Assembly (NCBI GenBank): GCA_019454145.1
Contig: CP075366.1
Location: 289,564 to 353,563 of the forward strand
DNA: 64,000 bases
Source of the DNA: Fimbriimonadaceae bacterium
Lineage (GTDB): Bacteria; Armatimonadota; Fimbriimonadia; Fimbriimonadales; Fimbriimonadaceae
Reading direction: 5' to 3'
How positions within the stretch are numbered: the first letter of the stretch is position 1; the number at the start of each line of letters is the position of its first letter. Under the pieces are notes generated by a model. It did not search any database, was not told the DNA's origin, and saw only the letters and a program-made list of their open reading frames with translations. The position numbers were made by a program, and so were the translations under genes. Positions 17,929-25,965 of the stretch are shown piece by piece.

Positions 17929-18850
17929 CACCGTCAAACGAGTTGTTTCAGTCAGCCTTGGCACAAGCAAGCGCGATAAGGCGCACGAGGCAGAGATTCT
18001 TGGCGAGAAATTTGTCATCGAACGCCGGGGCACCGATGGCGATCGGGCGAAGTTCAAGTCTTTGATGGAGGAGCTTGATGGAAATGTCGCCGCGCTTGGA
18101 GTAGGCGGAGCCGACATCTACATCGCTACAAGCAAAAAGCGATTCGCCTTTCGAGAAATTCTGGGCCTAATAAGTGGCGTTAAAAAAACTCCGGTCGTTG
18201 ATGGAAGCGGGCTAAAACACACTCTGGAACGCGAAACCATCATGCGATTGCAACGCGACGGCATAGTGGATTTTAAGAAGGAGCGTGCTCTTTTGGTTTC
18301 GGCAGTTGACCGATTTGGAATGGCTCAGGCCTTGGATGAAGTCTGCCCAAATGTGGTTTACGGAGACTTTCTGTTTGGCTTGGGGTTACCAGTACCGATC
18401 CGTAGCTACAAAACGGTAGAAGTGTTAGCGGGAATTCTTGCGCCGATAATCACCAAGTTGCCGCTCCAATGGTTTTATCCAACGGGTAGTAAACAAGAAG
18501 AGCGCAAGCCGAGCTTCCCCAAGGTGTTCGCAGAATCTACATTTATCTGTGGAGACTGGCACTACATTCGCCGGTACGCTCCAGATGATCTATCAGGCAA
18601 AACGATCTTGACTCAAACGGTTCGGGCGGCTGACATCGAATGGCTGAAGTCGGCAGGCTTGTGGAGGTTAATTACCACAACCCCAGAAATGGGCGGCGAA
18701 ACGTTTGCCACCAACGTCATGGAAGGGGTGATCGTCGCATTGGTAGGAAAGAAGCCTAGCGACATGACGGACGACGATTACTTGAGCGTATTAAAGAAAT
18801 TAGATTGGTCGCCTGGCGTGATGGAATTGAACCCACCTCCGGTAGACTAA
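17918..18850 (+). CDS. Quinate 5-dehydrogenase-like protein
   Basis: 310 residues, GTG start inside the end of ridA. It resembles a conserved family often annotated 'quinate 5-dehydrogenase' in deep-branching bacteria. I see no strict GxGxxG nucleotide-binding motif, and the biochemical activity is not certain. Notable stretches are VSVSLGTSKRDKAHE at the N terminus, GVGGADIYI and ICGDWHYIRRYAPDDLSGK. It is followed after 21 nt by the acyl-ACP-reductase-like gene and then an ABC ATPase, giving a three-gene operon whose members probably act together. Confidence 0.6.
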   Translation: MSDSTVKRVVSVSLGTSKRDKAHEAEILGEKFVIERRGTDGDRAKFKSLMEELDGNVAALGVGGADIYIATSKKRFAFREILGLISGVKKTPVVDGSGLKHTLERETIMRLQRDGIVDFKKERALLVSAVDRFGMAQALDEVCPNVVYGDFLFGLGLPVPIRSYKTVEVLAGILAPIITKLPLQWFYPTGSKQEERKPSFPKVFAESTFICGDWHYIRRYAPDDLSGKTILTQTVRAADIEWLKSAGLWRLITTTPEMGGETFATNVMEGVIVALVGKKPSDMTDDDYLSVLKKLDWSPGVMELNPPPVD

Positions 18851-18871
18851 AATAACCTAACGGGCACTACT

Positions 18872-19942
18872 TTGACAAAGTTCGCATTCCTGATCCATCC
18901 GCTGTCGGCAAAAGATTTGGCAAGAAAATGGCCAATAGCCGGGATATTTTCGGAGCGGTTTTTGGAATGGGTTCTCGGAAAAATGAGTCCGCGGATCATG
19001 AGCCATGTGAAGGGGATTAAATCTCTTACTGGGCAGGAAACTGAAGGCTATTTTATTGCCGTACCTCTGACTCCGCACATGTTCATGACTTATCCGTTGG
19101 AAAAGGTGTACGCCAAGATGGCGGCGGCGGTGGAATTAGCTCGAGAACAAGGCGTTGAAATTGTCGGCCTAGGCGCCTTTACGAGTGTGGTTGGTGATGG
19201 CGGAGAGACGCTCCACAAAATGACCGGAATGCCAATCACGACCGGGAATAGCTATACAGTGGCTACCGCGATTGAAGGCACCCTCGATGCGTGTGACCGG
19301 GTTGGTATTGACCGAAAAACCGCGACATTAGCCGTTATTGGAGCAACTGGATCAATCGGGCGGTGCTGTGCCGAAGTCATGGGCAAAGAATTCGGAAAAA
19401 CTATATTGGTCGGACGCGACTTTGCCAAAACGGAGCTGGTAGCGAAGGATATTCCAAATGCCGTGCCGACAGCGACCCTTGATTCGGTAATTGATGCTGA
19501 TGTCGTGGTGACGGTCACAAGTGCCGATGCTCCGGTTCTGTTGCCCGAACACCTGAAACAAGGGGCGGTGATATGTGACGTTGCTCGTCCACGTGATGTC
19601 AGCGTTCGAGTCGCTAAAGAGCGTCCTGATGTATTAGTGATCGAAGGAGGCGTGATAGAAGTTCCTGGACCGGTAGATTTTGGACTCGATTTCGGATTCC
19701 CTGAGAAAACCGCTTACGCTTGCATGAGCGAGACATTTATGCTTGCCCTGGAGGATCGTAAAGAGTCGTTCACATTAGGCAAACACGTTTACGCGGATCA
19801 AGTTCGCGAAATGCAGGAAATGGCAAAGCGACACGGATTCAAACTAGCGGGGTACCGGAGTTTTGAACGAGCGGTTTCCGAAGATCAGATCGAACGGGTT
19901 CGCGAATCACGCCAAGCTGCGATTGCTGTGGCAGGGAGCTGA
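18872..19942 (+). CDS. Long-chain acyl-ACP reductase-like dehydrogenase
   Basis: 356 residues from TTG 18872. The sequence aligns by eye with cyanobacterial fatty acyl-ACP reductase (AAR). Shared features are GLGAFTSV (99-106), TTGNSYTVA (123-131), a Rossmann motif GATGSIG (157-163) and the Cys in YACMSETFML (Cys284). That Cys corresponds to the AAR nucleophile that forms the acyl thioester. It may reduce acyl-ACP or acyl-CoA to aldehyde, but shikimate-dehydrogenase-like annotations also exist. No aldehyde-deformylating oxygenase is in the window. Confidence 0.72.
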   Translation: MTKFAFLIHPLSAKDLARKWPIAGIFSERFLEWVLGKMSPRIMSHVKGIKSLTGQETEGYFIAVPLTPHMFMTYPLEKVYAKMAAAVELAREQGVEIVGLGAFTSVVGDGGETLHKMTGMPITTGNSYTVATAIEGTLDACDRVGIDRKTATLAVIGATGSIGRCCAEVMGKEFGKTILVGRDFAKTELVAKDIPNAVPTATLDSVIDADVVVTVTSADAPVLLPEHLKQGAVICDVARPRDVSVRVAKERPDVLVIEGGVIEVPGPVDFGLDFGFPEKTAYACMSETFMLALEDRKESFTLGKHVYADQVREMQEMAKRHGFKLAGYRSFERAVSEDQIERVRESRQAAIAVAGS

Positions 19943-19944
19943 CC

Positions 19945-20679
19945 TTGCTAAAAGTAGAGTCTGTTTCCCACAAATTCGGCGAACGGCTTGTTCTTAAAGA
20001 TATTTCTTTTGAAGTCGGTGAGCGAGAAATCGCCGTCATCATGGGCAGCAGTGGAGGCGGAAAAACAACGCTTCTGAAGTGCATAACAGGATTGCTCAAA
20101 CCGACCAGTGGCTCAATAACCGTAGACGGTGTTGATGTTGTCGCTGAGCCAGATTTAGCCCGAGGGAAAATGGGGTTAGTGTTCCAATACGCCGCTTTAT
20201 TCGACTCGCTCAACGTCCGCGACAACATTCTTTTTGGCTTGCGCAGACAAAAGCACCTAAGCCGAACTGAAGAAGACGAGGTTCTTGCGAAGCTTCTGGA
20301 TCAAGTGGGATTAGAAGGTGTGGAACGCATGATGCCTTCGGAACTCAGCGGTGGCATGAGAAAGCGGGTTGGGTTAGCCCGTGCCCTCTGCATGGAACCC
20401 CAGCTTCTACTCTACGATGAACCAACGAGCGGGCTTGATCCAGTTACGGCTTACAGCATTGACCGCTTGATTGTAGATACCCGCGATCGTTTAGGCTTAA
20501 CCAGCGTAGTCGTCAGTCACGATGTCAGCAGTATTTTTCGGGTGGCAGATCGTATTCTTTTTCTTCACCAAGGTGAGTTACTTTTCAACGGTTCGCCAGA
20601 AGCTTTCCGAAGCGAAAAAAATGGCCCGATTGGTGAGTTGATCCAAAAGGCGAAATCGGAAAGCCTAGCTAGAAAATAG
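19945..20679 (+). CDS. ABC transporter ATP-binding protein, MlaF-like
   Basis: 244 residues, TTG start 2 nt after the preceding stop. All ABC ATPase motifs are present: Walker A GSSGGGKT (34-41), Q-loop near 81, signature LSGGM (134-138), Walker B LLLYDEP, and the switch His in VVSHD. The sequence SGGMRKRVGLARAL after the signature is typical of the MlaF/Ttg2A class that moves lipids between membranes. No MlaE permease or MlaD gene is adjacent, so its membrane partner must be elsewhere. Confidence 0.88.
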   Translation: MLKVESVSHKFGERLVLKDISFEVGEREIAVIMGSSGGGKTTLLKCITGLLKPTSGSITVDGVDVVAEPDLARGKMGLVFQYAALFDSLNVRDNILFGLRRQKHLSRTEEDEVLAKLLDQVGLEGVERMMPSELSGGMRKRVGLARALCMEPQLLLYDEPTSGLDPVTAYSIDRLIVDTRDRLGLTSVVVSHDVSSIFRVADRILFLHQGELLFNGSPEAFRSEKNGPIGELIQKAKSESLARK

Positions 20680-20776
20680 GCCATCTGAACATATTTATTA
20701 CTACCTGTGAACTGATTGAAAATTGCAGCGTTTGACTGTACGTGCCTTTCTAAAAAAGCGCAATCAGGGAATTTAG

Positions 20777-21301
20777 ATGAAAAAGAGTCTGATCACAGTT
20801 TTCGCCGTCGTTGTGATGGCAGCATTAGCAACGGGTAGCTTTGCCCAAAGCGCTGGCCCACGAGGTGGCGCACAAGGCGGACAACAAGGCGGAGGCCAAC
20901 GACAAGGCGGTATGCGCAATAACCCAGAGCTTCAAAAGAAAGTTGAAGCAGCCAAGAAAAAGGTTCTTGCTGAACTCAAATTGACCGCTGATCAATCAAA
21001 GAAAGTCGCTGCGGCTGAAAAGAAGCAAGCAGACGCAATGAAGAAGCTTCGCGACGAAATGGTGAAGGCGCGAGAAGCAAAAAAAGAAATCAATCGGCAA
21101 GATATGCAAGCCAAATTCAAGAAGATCAACGATACCTACGTTGCGGAAATGAAAAAGGCCATGGGCAATGATAAGTACACCAAGTACGAATCACGCATGA
21201 AGGAAGAAATCAAGAAGATCATGGAAGCCGAAGCCAAGAAGAATGGCGGCGCAGCTGGTCGAAGCGGCGGCGGCGGTGCTAAAGCAGGCGGCGGCAACTA
21301 A
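20777..21301 (+). CDS. Periplasmic Spy/CpxP-like helical protein with Gly-rich arms
   Basis: 174 residues with a signal peptide cleaved near SFAQ. A Gly/Gln-rich linker follows, then a highly charged helical core with an LTxxQ-like motif (LKLTADQSKKV), and a Gly-rich tail. The LTxxQ motif and Lys/Glu-rich helices recall Spy/CpxP periplasmic chaperones, but the Gly-rich ends are not typical. It is monocistronic and ends at a hairpin terminator shared with era. Confidence 0.6.
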   Translation: MKKSLITVFAVVVMAALATGSFAQSAGPRGGAQGGQQGGGQRQGGMRNNPELQKKVEAAKKKVLAELKLTADQSKKVAAAEKKQADAMKKLRDEMVKAREAKKEINRQDMQAKFKKINDTYVAEMKKAMGNDKYTKYESRMKEEIKKIMEAEAKKNGGAAGRSGGGGAKAGGGN

Positions 21302-21323
21302 ACTCAATATAAAAGTAAAACTG

Positions 21324-21353
21324 AAATCCCGAAGTTATACTTCGGGATTTTTA
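21324..21353. terminator. Bidirectional terminator between the Spy-like gene and era
   Basis: A 12-bp perfect stem AAATCCCGAAGT/ACTTCGGGATTT with a TAT loop. It is flanked by T-rich sequence on the plus side and an A/T-rich run on the other, so it can serve both converging genes. The era stop codon abuts it. Confidence 0.85.
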
Positions 21354-22244
21354 TTGTAAATAATCCAGTTCACGGAGCCAGCGAGGCGATTGGCGCCAGT
21401 CCGCCCGAACTTTGACGAACAGTTCCAAATAGATTTTTTGATCAACCATTTCCTCAATTTCTGAGCGAGCCGCAGAACCAATTTTTTTGATCATGTCGCC
21501 TTTGTGCCCGAGCAGAATCGCTTTTTGGCTGTCACGCTCAGTGAGCAAAACGATCCGCATGAAAATGCGGCCTTCTTCCTGCTCCCATTCTTCGCAGAAC
21601 GTGGCAAGTGAGTGAGGAACTTCCTTATGGGTTAGATTGAGCGCCTTTTCACGAACAATTTCCGCCGCCATGAAAGCCATTGGCTGATCTGTATACAGAT
21701 CGTCGGGATAAAAAGTTGGGTTTTCCGGGAGAAGATTGAACAGTTTTCCGCTGAGAATATCAACGTTTTGACTCTTGGTGAGAGAGGTCATGATCGTGTT
21801 TTCAGTTTTGAACAACTCAGTGTAGGCTTCGTAGTTTCGCTCTACGTCTTCTGCCTTTAGCTTGTCCATTTTGTTGAGGCAAAGAATGACGTTGGAATCA
21901 GATTTCAGTAGGCCGGCCTCGGTAAGGATTTGGGCAACATTCTTATCTTCCTGGCTCGGCATGCGCGAGCAATCCACCATGATAAGCAAGACATCAATCC
22001 CGTGGAGCGACTGCTTAGCGGTTTCGTTGAGGGCGGCCCCTAATTTGTGTTTAGGGCGGTGAATGCCAGGAGTATCTACGAAGACCATCTGGTATTCGTC
22101 GGTGGTTGCTATTCCCAAAACCCGCTTGCGCGTGGTCTGGGGTTTGTCGCTGACAATGCTCACCTTGTGACCAACAAGCGTGTTGATCAAGGTGCTTTTG
22201 CCAACATTTGGCTTGCCAATTACCGCAACGACTCCGGCCTTCAT
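21351..22244 (-). CDS. era: GTPase Era
   Basis: Era is an essential GTPase that binds 16S rRNA during 30S subunit maturation. It has 297 residues, the family length. The P-loop GKPNVGKS is at 10-17 and the G2 region is SDKPQTTR. The remaining G motifs are DTPG and NKMD, followed by a C-terminal KH domain with GHKGDMIKKIG. It lies 3 nt downstream of the very large basic/glycosidase-like gene, so the two share a transcript. Confidence 0.97.
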   Translation of the reverse strand: MKAGVVAVIGKPNVGKSTLINTLVGHKVSIVSDKPQTTRKRVLGIATTDEYQMVFVDTPGIHRPKHKLGAALNETAKQSLHGIDVLLIMVDCSRMPSQEDKNVAQILTEAGLLKSDSNVILCLNKMDKLKAEDVERNYEAYTELFKTENTIMTSLTKSQNVDILSGKLFNLLPENPTFYPDDLYTDQPMAFMAAEIVREKALNLTHKEVPHSLATFCEEWEQEEGRIFMRIVLLTERDSQKAILLGHKGDMIKKIGSAARSEIEEMVDQKIYLELFVKVRADWRQSPRWLRELDYLQ

Positions 22245-22247
22245 GGA

Positions 22248-25200
22248 TTAGTCTCGTTTCCGGAAGACGATGCTGACTCCGGTTTCTCCAAACTCTTGGT
22301 CTCGCGGGCCACGACGTGGTTCCTTATCGTTACCGCGTCGTCGGCGTTGCCGTCGGCGACCAGTTGAACGACCACGGTCATCACGCTCTGGTTCGATTTC
22401 GGTGGTGAGTTCTTCGCCGAGGTCGTTTTCGATCATGGAAGGCCGTAAGAGAAGGTCGTCAGCATGTTCTTCTGACCAGTTATCTTCCACCCATTCGTCG
22501 AGCTTCATCACTTGAACATCAAAGTTCACGCGATCCCAATGAAGGGTATTTTCAGCTCTGACAATCGGTTCAGTAACGGTGATGAGTTCTTGCTTATCGG
22601 CCTTGAGGATGGATTGGATATCGCCCATTGTTCCGACGAGGAATGTGTGAGTTGAACCGTCCACCGCTCGGAATTTGATCGAGTTGTTTTCGACCGGCAT
22701 GTACTCCTTGTCATCCAAGTGGTACGCGGCCCAATTGTCCGGGAGCATCAACGTGCGGCTACCAGTGCCGGAACAGTGAATGGTAACGAACGGGGCGTTT
22801 GCATGAACCAGGTCGTTATCAAAACTCCAAACGTGCGCGCCCGCTTTATGAGCGAGGGCTCGGAATAATCCAGGACTGACAATTGGTTCGCCCAGGAATA
22901 CGCTTGTCCATTTTTCGTCTGGCTGATCGCCGACAAAATGCCGAACAACAAAACTGGGCAAACCAGTATCTGTGTATTCACCAAGAACAGCCGCATCTTC
23001 TGGAATAGCAAAGTAACTTGGCTCAAGTTGTCCGCCTTCGGCAAGTTCTTCTTGAGGAAGCTGACTGCTCAGCTCATCGCGTGTGTTGAGCAGAGTAGTT
23101 CCCGATTTGCAGTTGAACGGTTGCGGTCGCAAAGCGATTCCGGTGACTTCACGGACTCGCTCTAGACTGTCGCGTCCGGCTTCAAATAGACCGGCTGTGT
23201 AAAGCCAGAGCAAAGTTTTGCCGTTGCGTTGGAGGCGAGATTTGATTGCACTCCGAACTTCAGGCCGAATATCCCAAGCATTGACAAAGACGTATAACTT
23301 GCTTTCTGGGAAGTTCTCACGGTGGGCAAGATCACTGAGTAGATAGAAACCAACGCTCAGACCAGAGCGAAGCATTGATTCACGCGATTGCTGAACCAAG
23401 ACTTCAAATGCGCGTGGATCAGTGAGGTAAGTGAGGGATCGTTCGTCAACAAAGAAGGCAACATCTGGAGAAGTTTTGTACGCGGCTAAGCTCCGGGTGA
23501 GAAGGTCGTGTACATCGTTGCCACGTTGCCAAATTCCAGGCGAATTCAGCCAGCCGCCGCCATTGGAATCCATCCAGATCACACCGCCTTCGTGGGCAAG
23601 CGCACCGCCGATACCGCGCCAGTGAGCGGCTTCCAACGCTTGTGGCGTTTTCATAATCGGGTTGTGGGCCTGGTGTTCTTCTCGCCCGCTGATCGGGGTT
23701 CGGAAATCATCCTCGCTCATATACAACTTGCCGTTCAGCGCGAAGCTATCCACGGGGAATGGGAACGCGGCGGTTCCACCTGGTTCTCGGTCGCGATAAC
23801 TGCTCGGGCCAGCGGCGTAATCGAGTTCAGGGCATCGCAGGAGCTTGCCGAGACTGAGGTGACCACTGTATGGGTGAGACCATTCAAAGGTAAATCCGTA
23901 GCTCGCACCGACTAAGTAATCGCCGTCGGAAGCTTTTTTCGCCGCGTAGCACATTTGACCAATACGGTCAACGATTTCATCGCTGCAGAACAAGTGGTAG
24001 TCCACCCAGCGGCGGGCGCGTCTATCAGTGCGGACGAACTCTTCTCCACCCAAGCCTTCTTGGAAGTCGGGAATTTGGATGGAGTCAAATTGGGCGGAGC
24101 CATCAAACCACGAGGCCCTGAGTGAAACGATGTCGTTTCGGTAGCGGAAACGAAGCCATTCTTGGAATTTTTTAACTGCGGCGGCGGAAACATCGTAGCC
24201 GTCGCCGTCTTCTAGGAACCATTCCTCTTGGTCGAAGTGAACACCCAGAATGCAGTCTTTGTATTTGGACTCGCGGAGACCTTGGATAACCGCGACCAAA
24301 GTATTTTCCGCTTCGCCCCAATAAGCGTCATCGCAAACGCTAGGGTCAGCGGTTTCCCGCTTTGCAGTTTGGTAAACACAATCAGGGAACTTGGACATCC
24401 AGTCGCTCGCATGCTTAAACGAGATGCGAGGAACGACTTGGATATTTGGCGCAACTGCCACTGCTTGCTCAAGAATATCGAGCGTGAATTGGATAGATTT
24501 TGATGCGCTCTCAACGTCAACCTGAACATCGACCAGGAATGAGAAAACTTGGATGCCTTGGTCAGCGGCTTCCTTCAGTTCCTCCATCACGATGCCACGC
24601 TGACTGTGCAGCCGAGCATCGGCATAAAAGAAGATCGGGGAAATAACGCTCTTATTTTTGATGATCGCCGGGTGCCCTCGGTGCAAGGCAACTTGAGCCG
24701 CTTCTTCACTGCGATGAATCGGTGGACGCGGTTCTTGGACTGGCTCTTTAATCTCAGGTTCAGCTTCTTCTCGCTTGCGGAACGCGACTGATTCTTCTAT
24801 GTCGTCGAGACTAAACGGCGGAGTAACAACATCGGTTGAACCGTCGTTATCATCTCTATCCTTTCGTCGCCGATTACGGGATCTACGGGGCGCAAGGTTG
24901 GCTTCTTCCTCGGCTTTGTCCGAATCAGCGTTAGCAGGAGATTTCCCGGCGGTGCGCCACTCAGTGATAAAAACCCGCCCTTCAGAATCGCCCAGATCCT
25001 CTATTCGCTCAGGTCGAACCGGTGCTGTGTACGACTCTTCTTCAGGTACATCCTTAACTTCGGATGGCTTCCGATCATCTCTCCGTGATCGTCGTTCCGG
25101 CTTCTCAGTTTTTTCATCAGTACCAGTGCGGCTTCGCCATTGCAGAGTGAAAATCCCGTCGGTATCAGAAACATCATCGGCTGATGCTTGTTCTGGCTCT

Positions 25201-25700
25201 GAGGACTTGCTTGCCCGTCGCGTTCGACGTGGCCTTTCTGCTTCTACAGTCGGGGTGGGAGTACTTTTCTTTGGCTGAGGATTCGCTTTTTCCTCGGCAA
25301 CTTCCTCAGCTAAAGTTTTGACGACTGGCTTTCTAAAGAGCGGAGTTTTGGTGCTCGCCGATTCTGCAACTGGTTGGACCACAGGTGCGGCTGATTCTTT
25401 GGCCTTGGCAGTGGCTCGAGTTCGAGGGGCACGTTTCGTTGGAGCGGCTTTGGCTGGAGGCTCGGCCTTCTCAGCTGGCTTTTCAACTTTGGTTTCCGCA
25501 TTTGCCGCTGTTTTGCGGACGCGGGGAGCCCGTTTCGGCTTTTCGGCTGGTGTAGGAGTAGCAGGTTCTGCAGCCGCTAAGATGTCGTCTGCAGTTCGCC
25601 GTTTTCTTTTTTTTGTAGTGGACTCAGTAGAGTCAGTATTACTTTTTGCAACGCGGCCTTTTTCGGTCGCGGTTTCGAGTTCTTCTTTCTTTTTGGGCAT
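22248..25700 (-). CDS. Giant protein: basic disordered arm, glycosidase-like core, Arg-rich tail
   Basis: 1150 residues without a signal peptide. Residues 1 to about 340 are low-complexity and rich in Lys, Arg, Ala, Pro and Glu, with repeated short basic clusters. From about 345 a TIM-barrel-like region resembles GH42-type beta-galactosidases. It has an acidic motif GVHFDQEEW near 490 and YMSEDDFRT near 660, followed by a trimerisation-like alpha/beta domain (about 760-860). The C terminus is Arg-rich (RRRQRRRRG). Such tails usually bind RNA or other polyanions. A cytoplasmic glycosidase-like fold with nucleic-acid-like arms, cotranscribed with era, is unusual. Function is unknown. Confidence 0.6.
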   Translation of the reverse strand: MPKKKEELETATEKGRVAKSNTDSTESTTKKRKRRTADDILAAAEPATPTPAEKPKRAPRVRKTAANAETKVEKPAEKAEPPAKAAPTKRAPRTRATAKAKESAAPVVQPVAESASTKTPLFRKPVVKTLAEEVAEEKANPQPKKSTPTPTVEAERPRRTRRASKSSEPEQASADDVSDTDGIFTLQWRSRTGTDEKTEKPERRSRRDDRKPSEVKDVPEEESYTAPVRPERIEDLGDSEGRVFITEWRTAGKSPANADSDKAEEEANLAPRRSRNRRRKDRDDNDGSTDVVTPPFSLDDIEESVAFRKREEAEPEIKEPVQEPRPPIHRSEEAAQVALHRGHPAIIKNKSVISPIFFYADARLHSQRGIVMEELKEAADQGIQVFSFLVDVQVDVESASKSIQFTLDILEQAVAVAPNIQVVPRISFKHASDWMSKFPDCVYQTAKRETADPSVCDDAYWGEAENTLVAVIQGLRESKYKDCILGVHFDQEEWFLEDGDGYDVSAAAVKKFQEWLRFRYRNDIVSLRASWFDGSAQFDSIQIPDFQEGLGGEEFVRTDRRARRWVDYHLFCSDEIVDRIGQMCYAAKKASDGDYLVGASYGFTFEWSHPYSGHLSLGKLLRCPELDYAAGPSSYRDREPGGTAAFPFPVDSFALNGKLYMSEDDFRTPISGREEHQAHNPIMKTPQALEAAHWRGIGGALAHEGGVIWMDSNGGGWLNSPGIWQRGNDVHDLLTRSLAAYKTSPDVAFFVDERSLTYLTDPRAFEVLVQQSRESMLRSGLSVGFYLLSDLAHRENFPESKLYVFVNAWDIRPEVRSAIKSRLQRNGKTLLWLYTAGLFEAGRDSLERVREVTGIALRPQPFNCKSGTTLLNTRDELSSQLPQEELAEGGQLEPSYFAIPEDAAVLGEYTDTGLPSFVVRHFVGDQPDEKWTSVFLGEPIVSPGLFRALAHKAGAHVWSFDNDLVHANAPFVTIHCSGTGSRTLMLPDNWAAYHLDDKEYMPVENNSIKFRAVDGSTHTFLVGTMGDIQSILKADKQELITVTEPIVRAENTLHWDRVNFDVQVMKLDEWVEDNWSEEHADDLLLRPSMIENDLGEELTTEIEPERDDRGRSTGRRRQRRRRGNDKEPRRGPRDQEFGETGVSIVFRKRD

Positions 25701-25965
25701 TGGTTCAACGCCAGGTTTAAAATCTGTTTAGGTTCGCCTTCCGTGGCGGGATTTTGATCGGAGCTTGCAACCCAGGTGAAGGGGAATTGCGACAAGCTAC
25801 TACGATTAAAATCCCTTAAAGCATCCCTCTCCGCAAGTATGACAGAGATAGCATTGTGTGACTAGGGTCAATTGAACGAGAAAATCTAGAGATTTTTCTG
25901 CAGAGCCTGCAAAAAGTACGAGGAACGTCCGAGTATGAAGAACAAGCCACAGAGCGAGTAGAAAA

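Noticed and set aside
18872-19942. Alkane-synthesis operon
   Set aside because: AAR-like gene is present but no aldehyde-deformylating oxygenase is in the window; the claim would go beyond the evidence.
25701-25965. c-di-GMP riboswitch before fliK
   Set aside because: Only short AT-rich hairpins are visible, without the conserved GEMM core.
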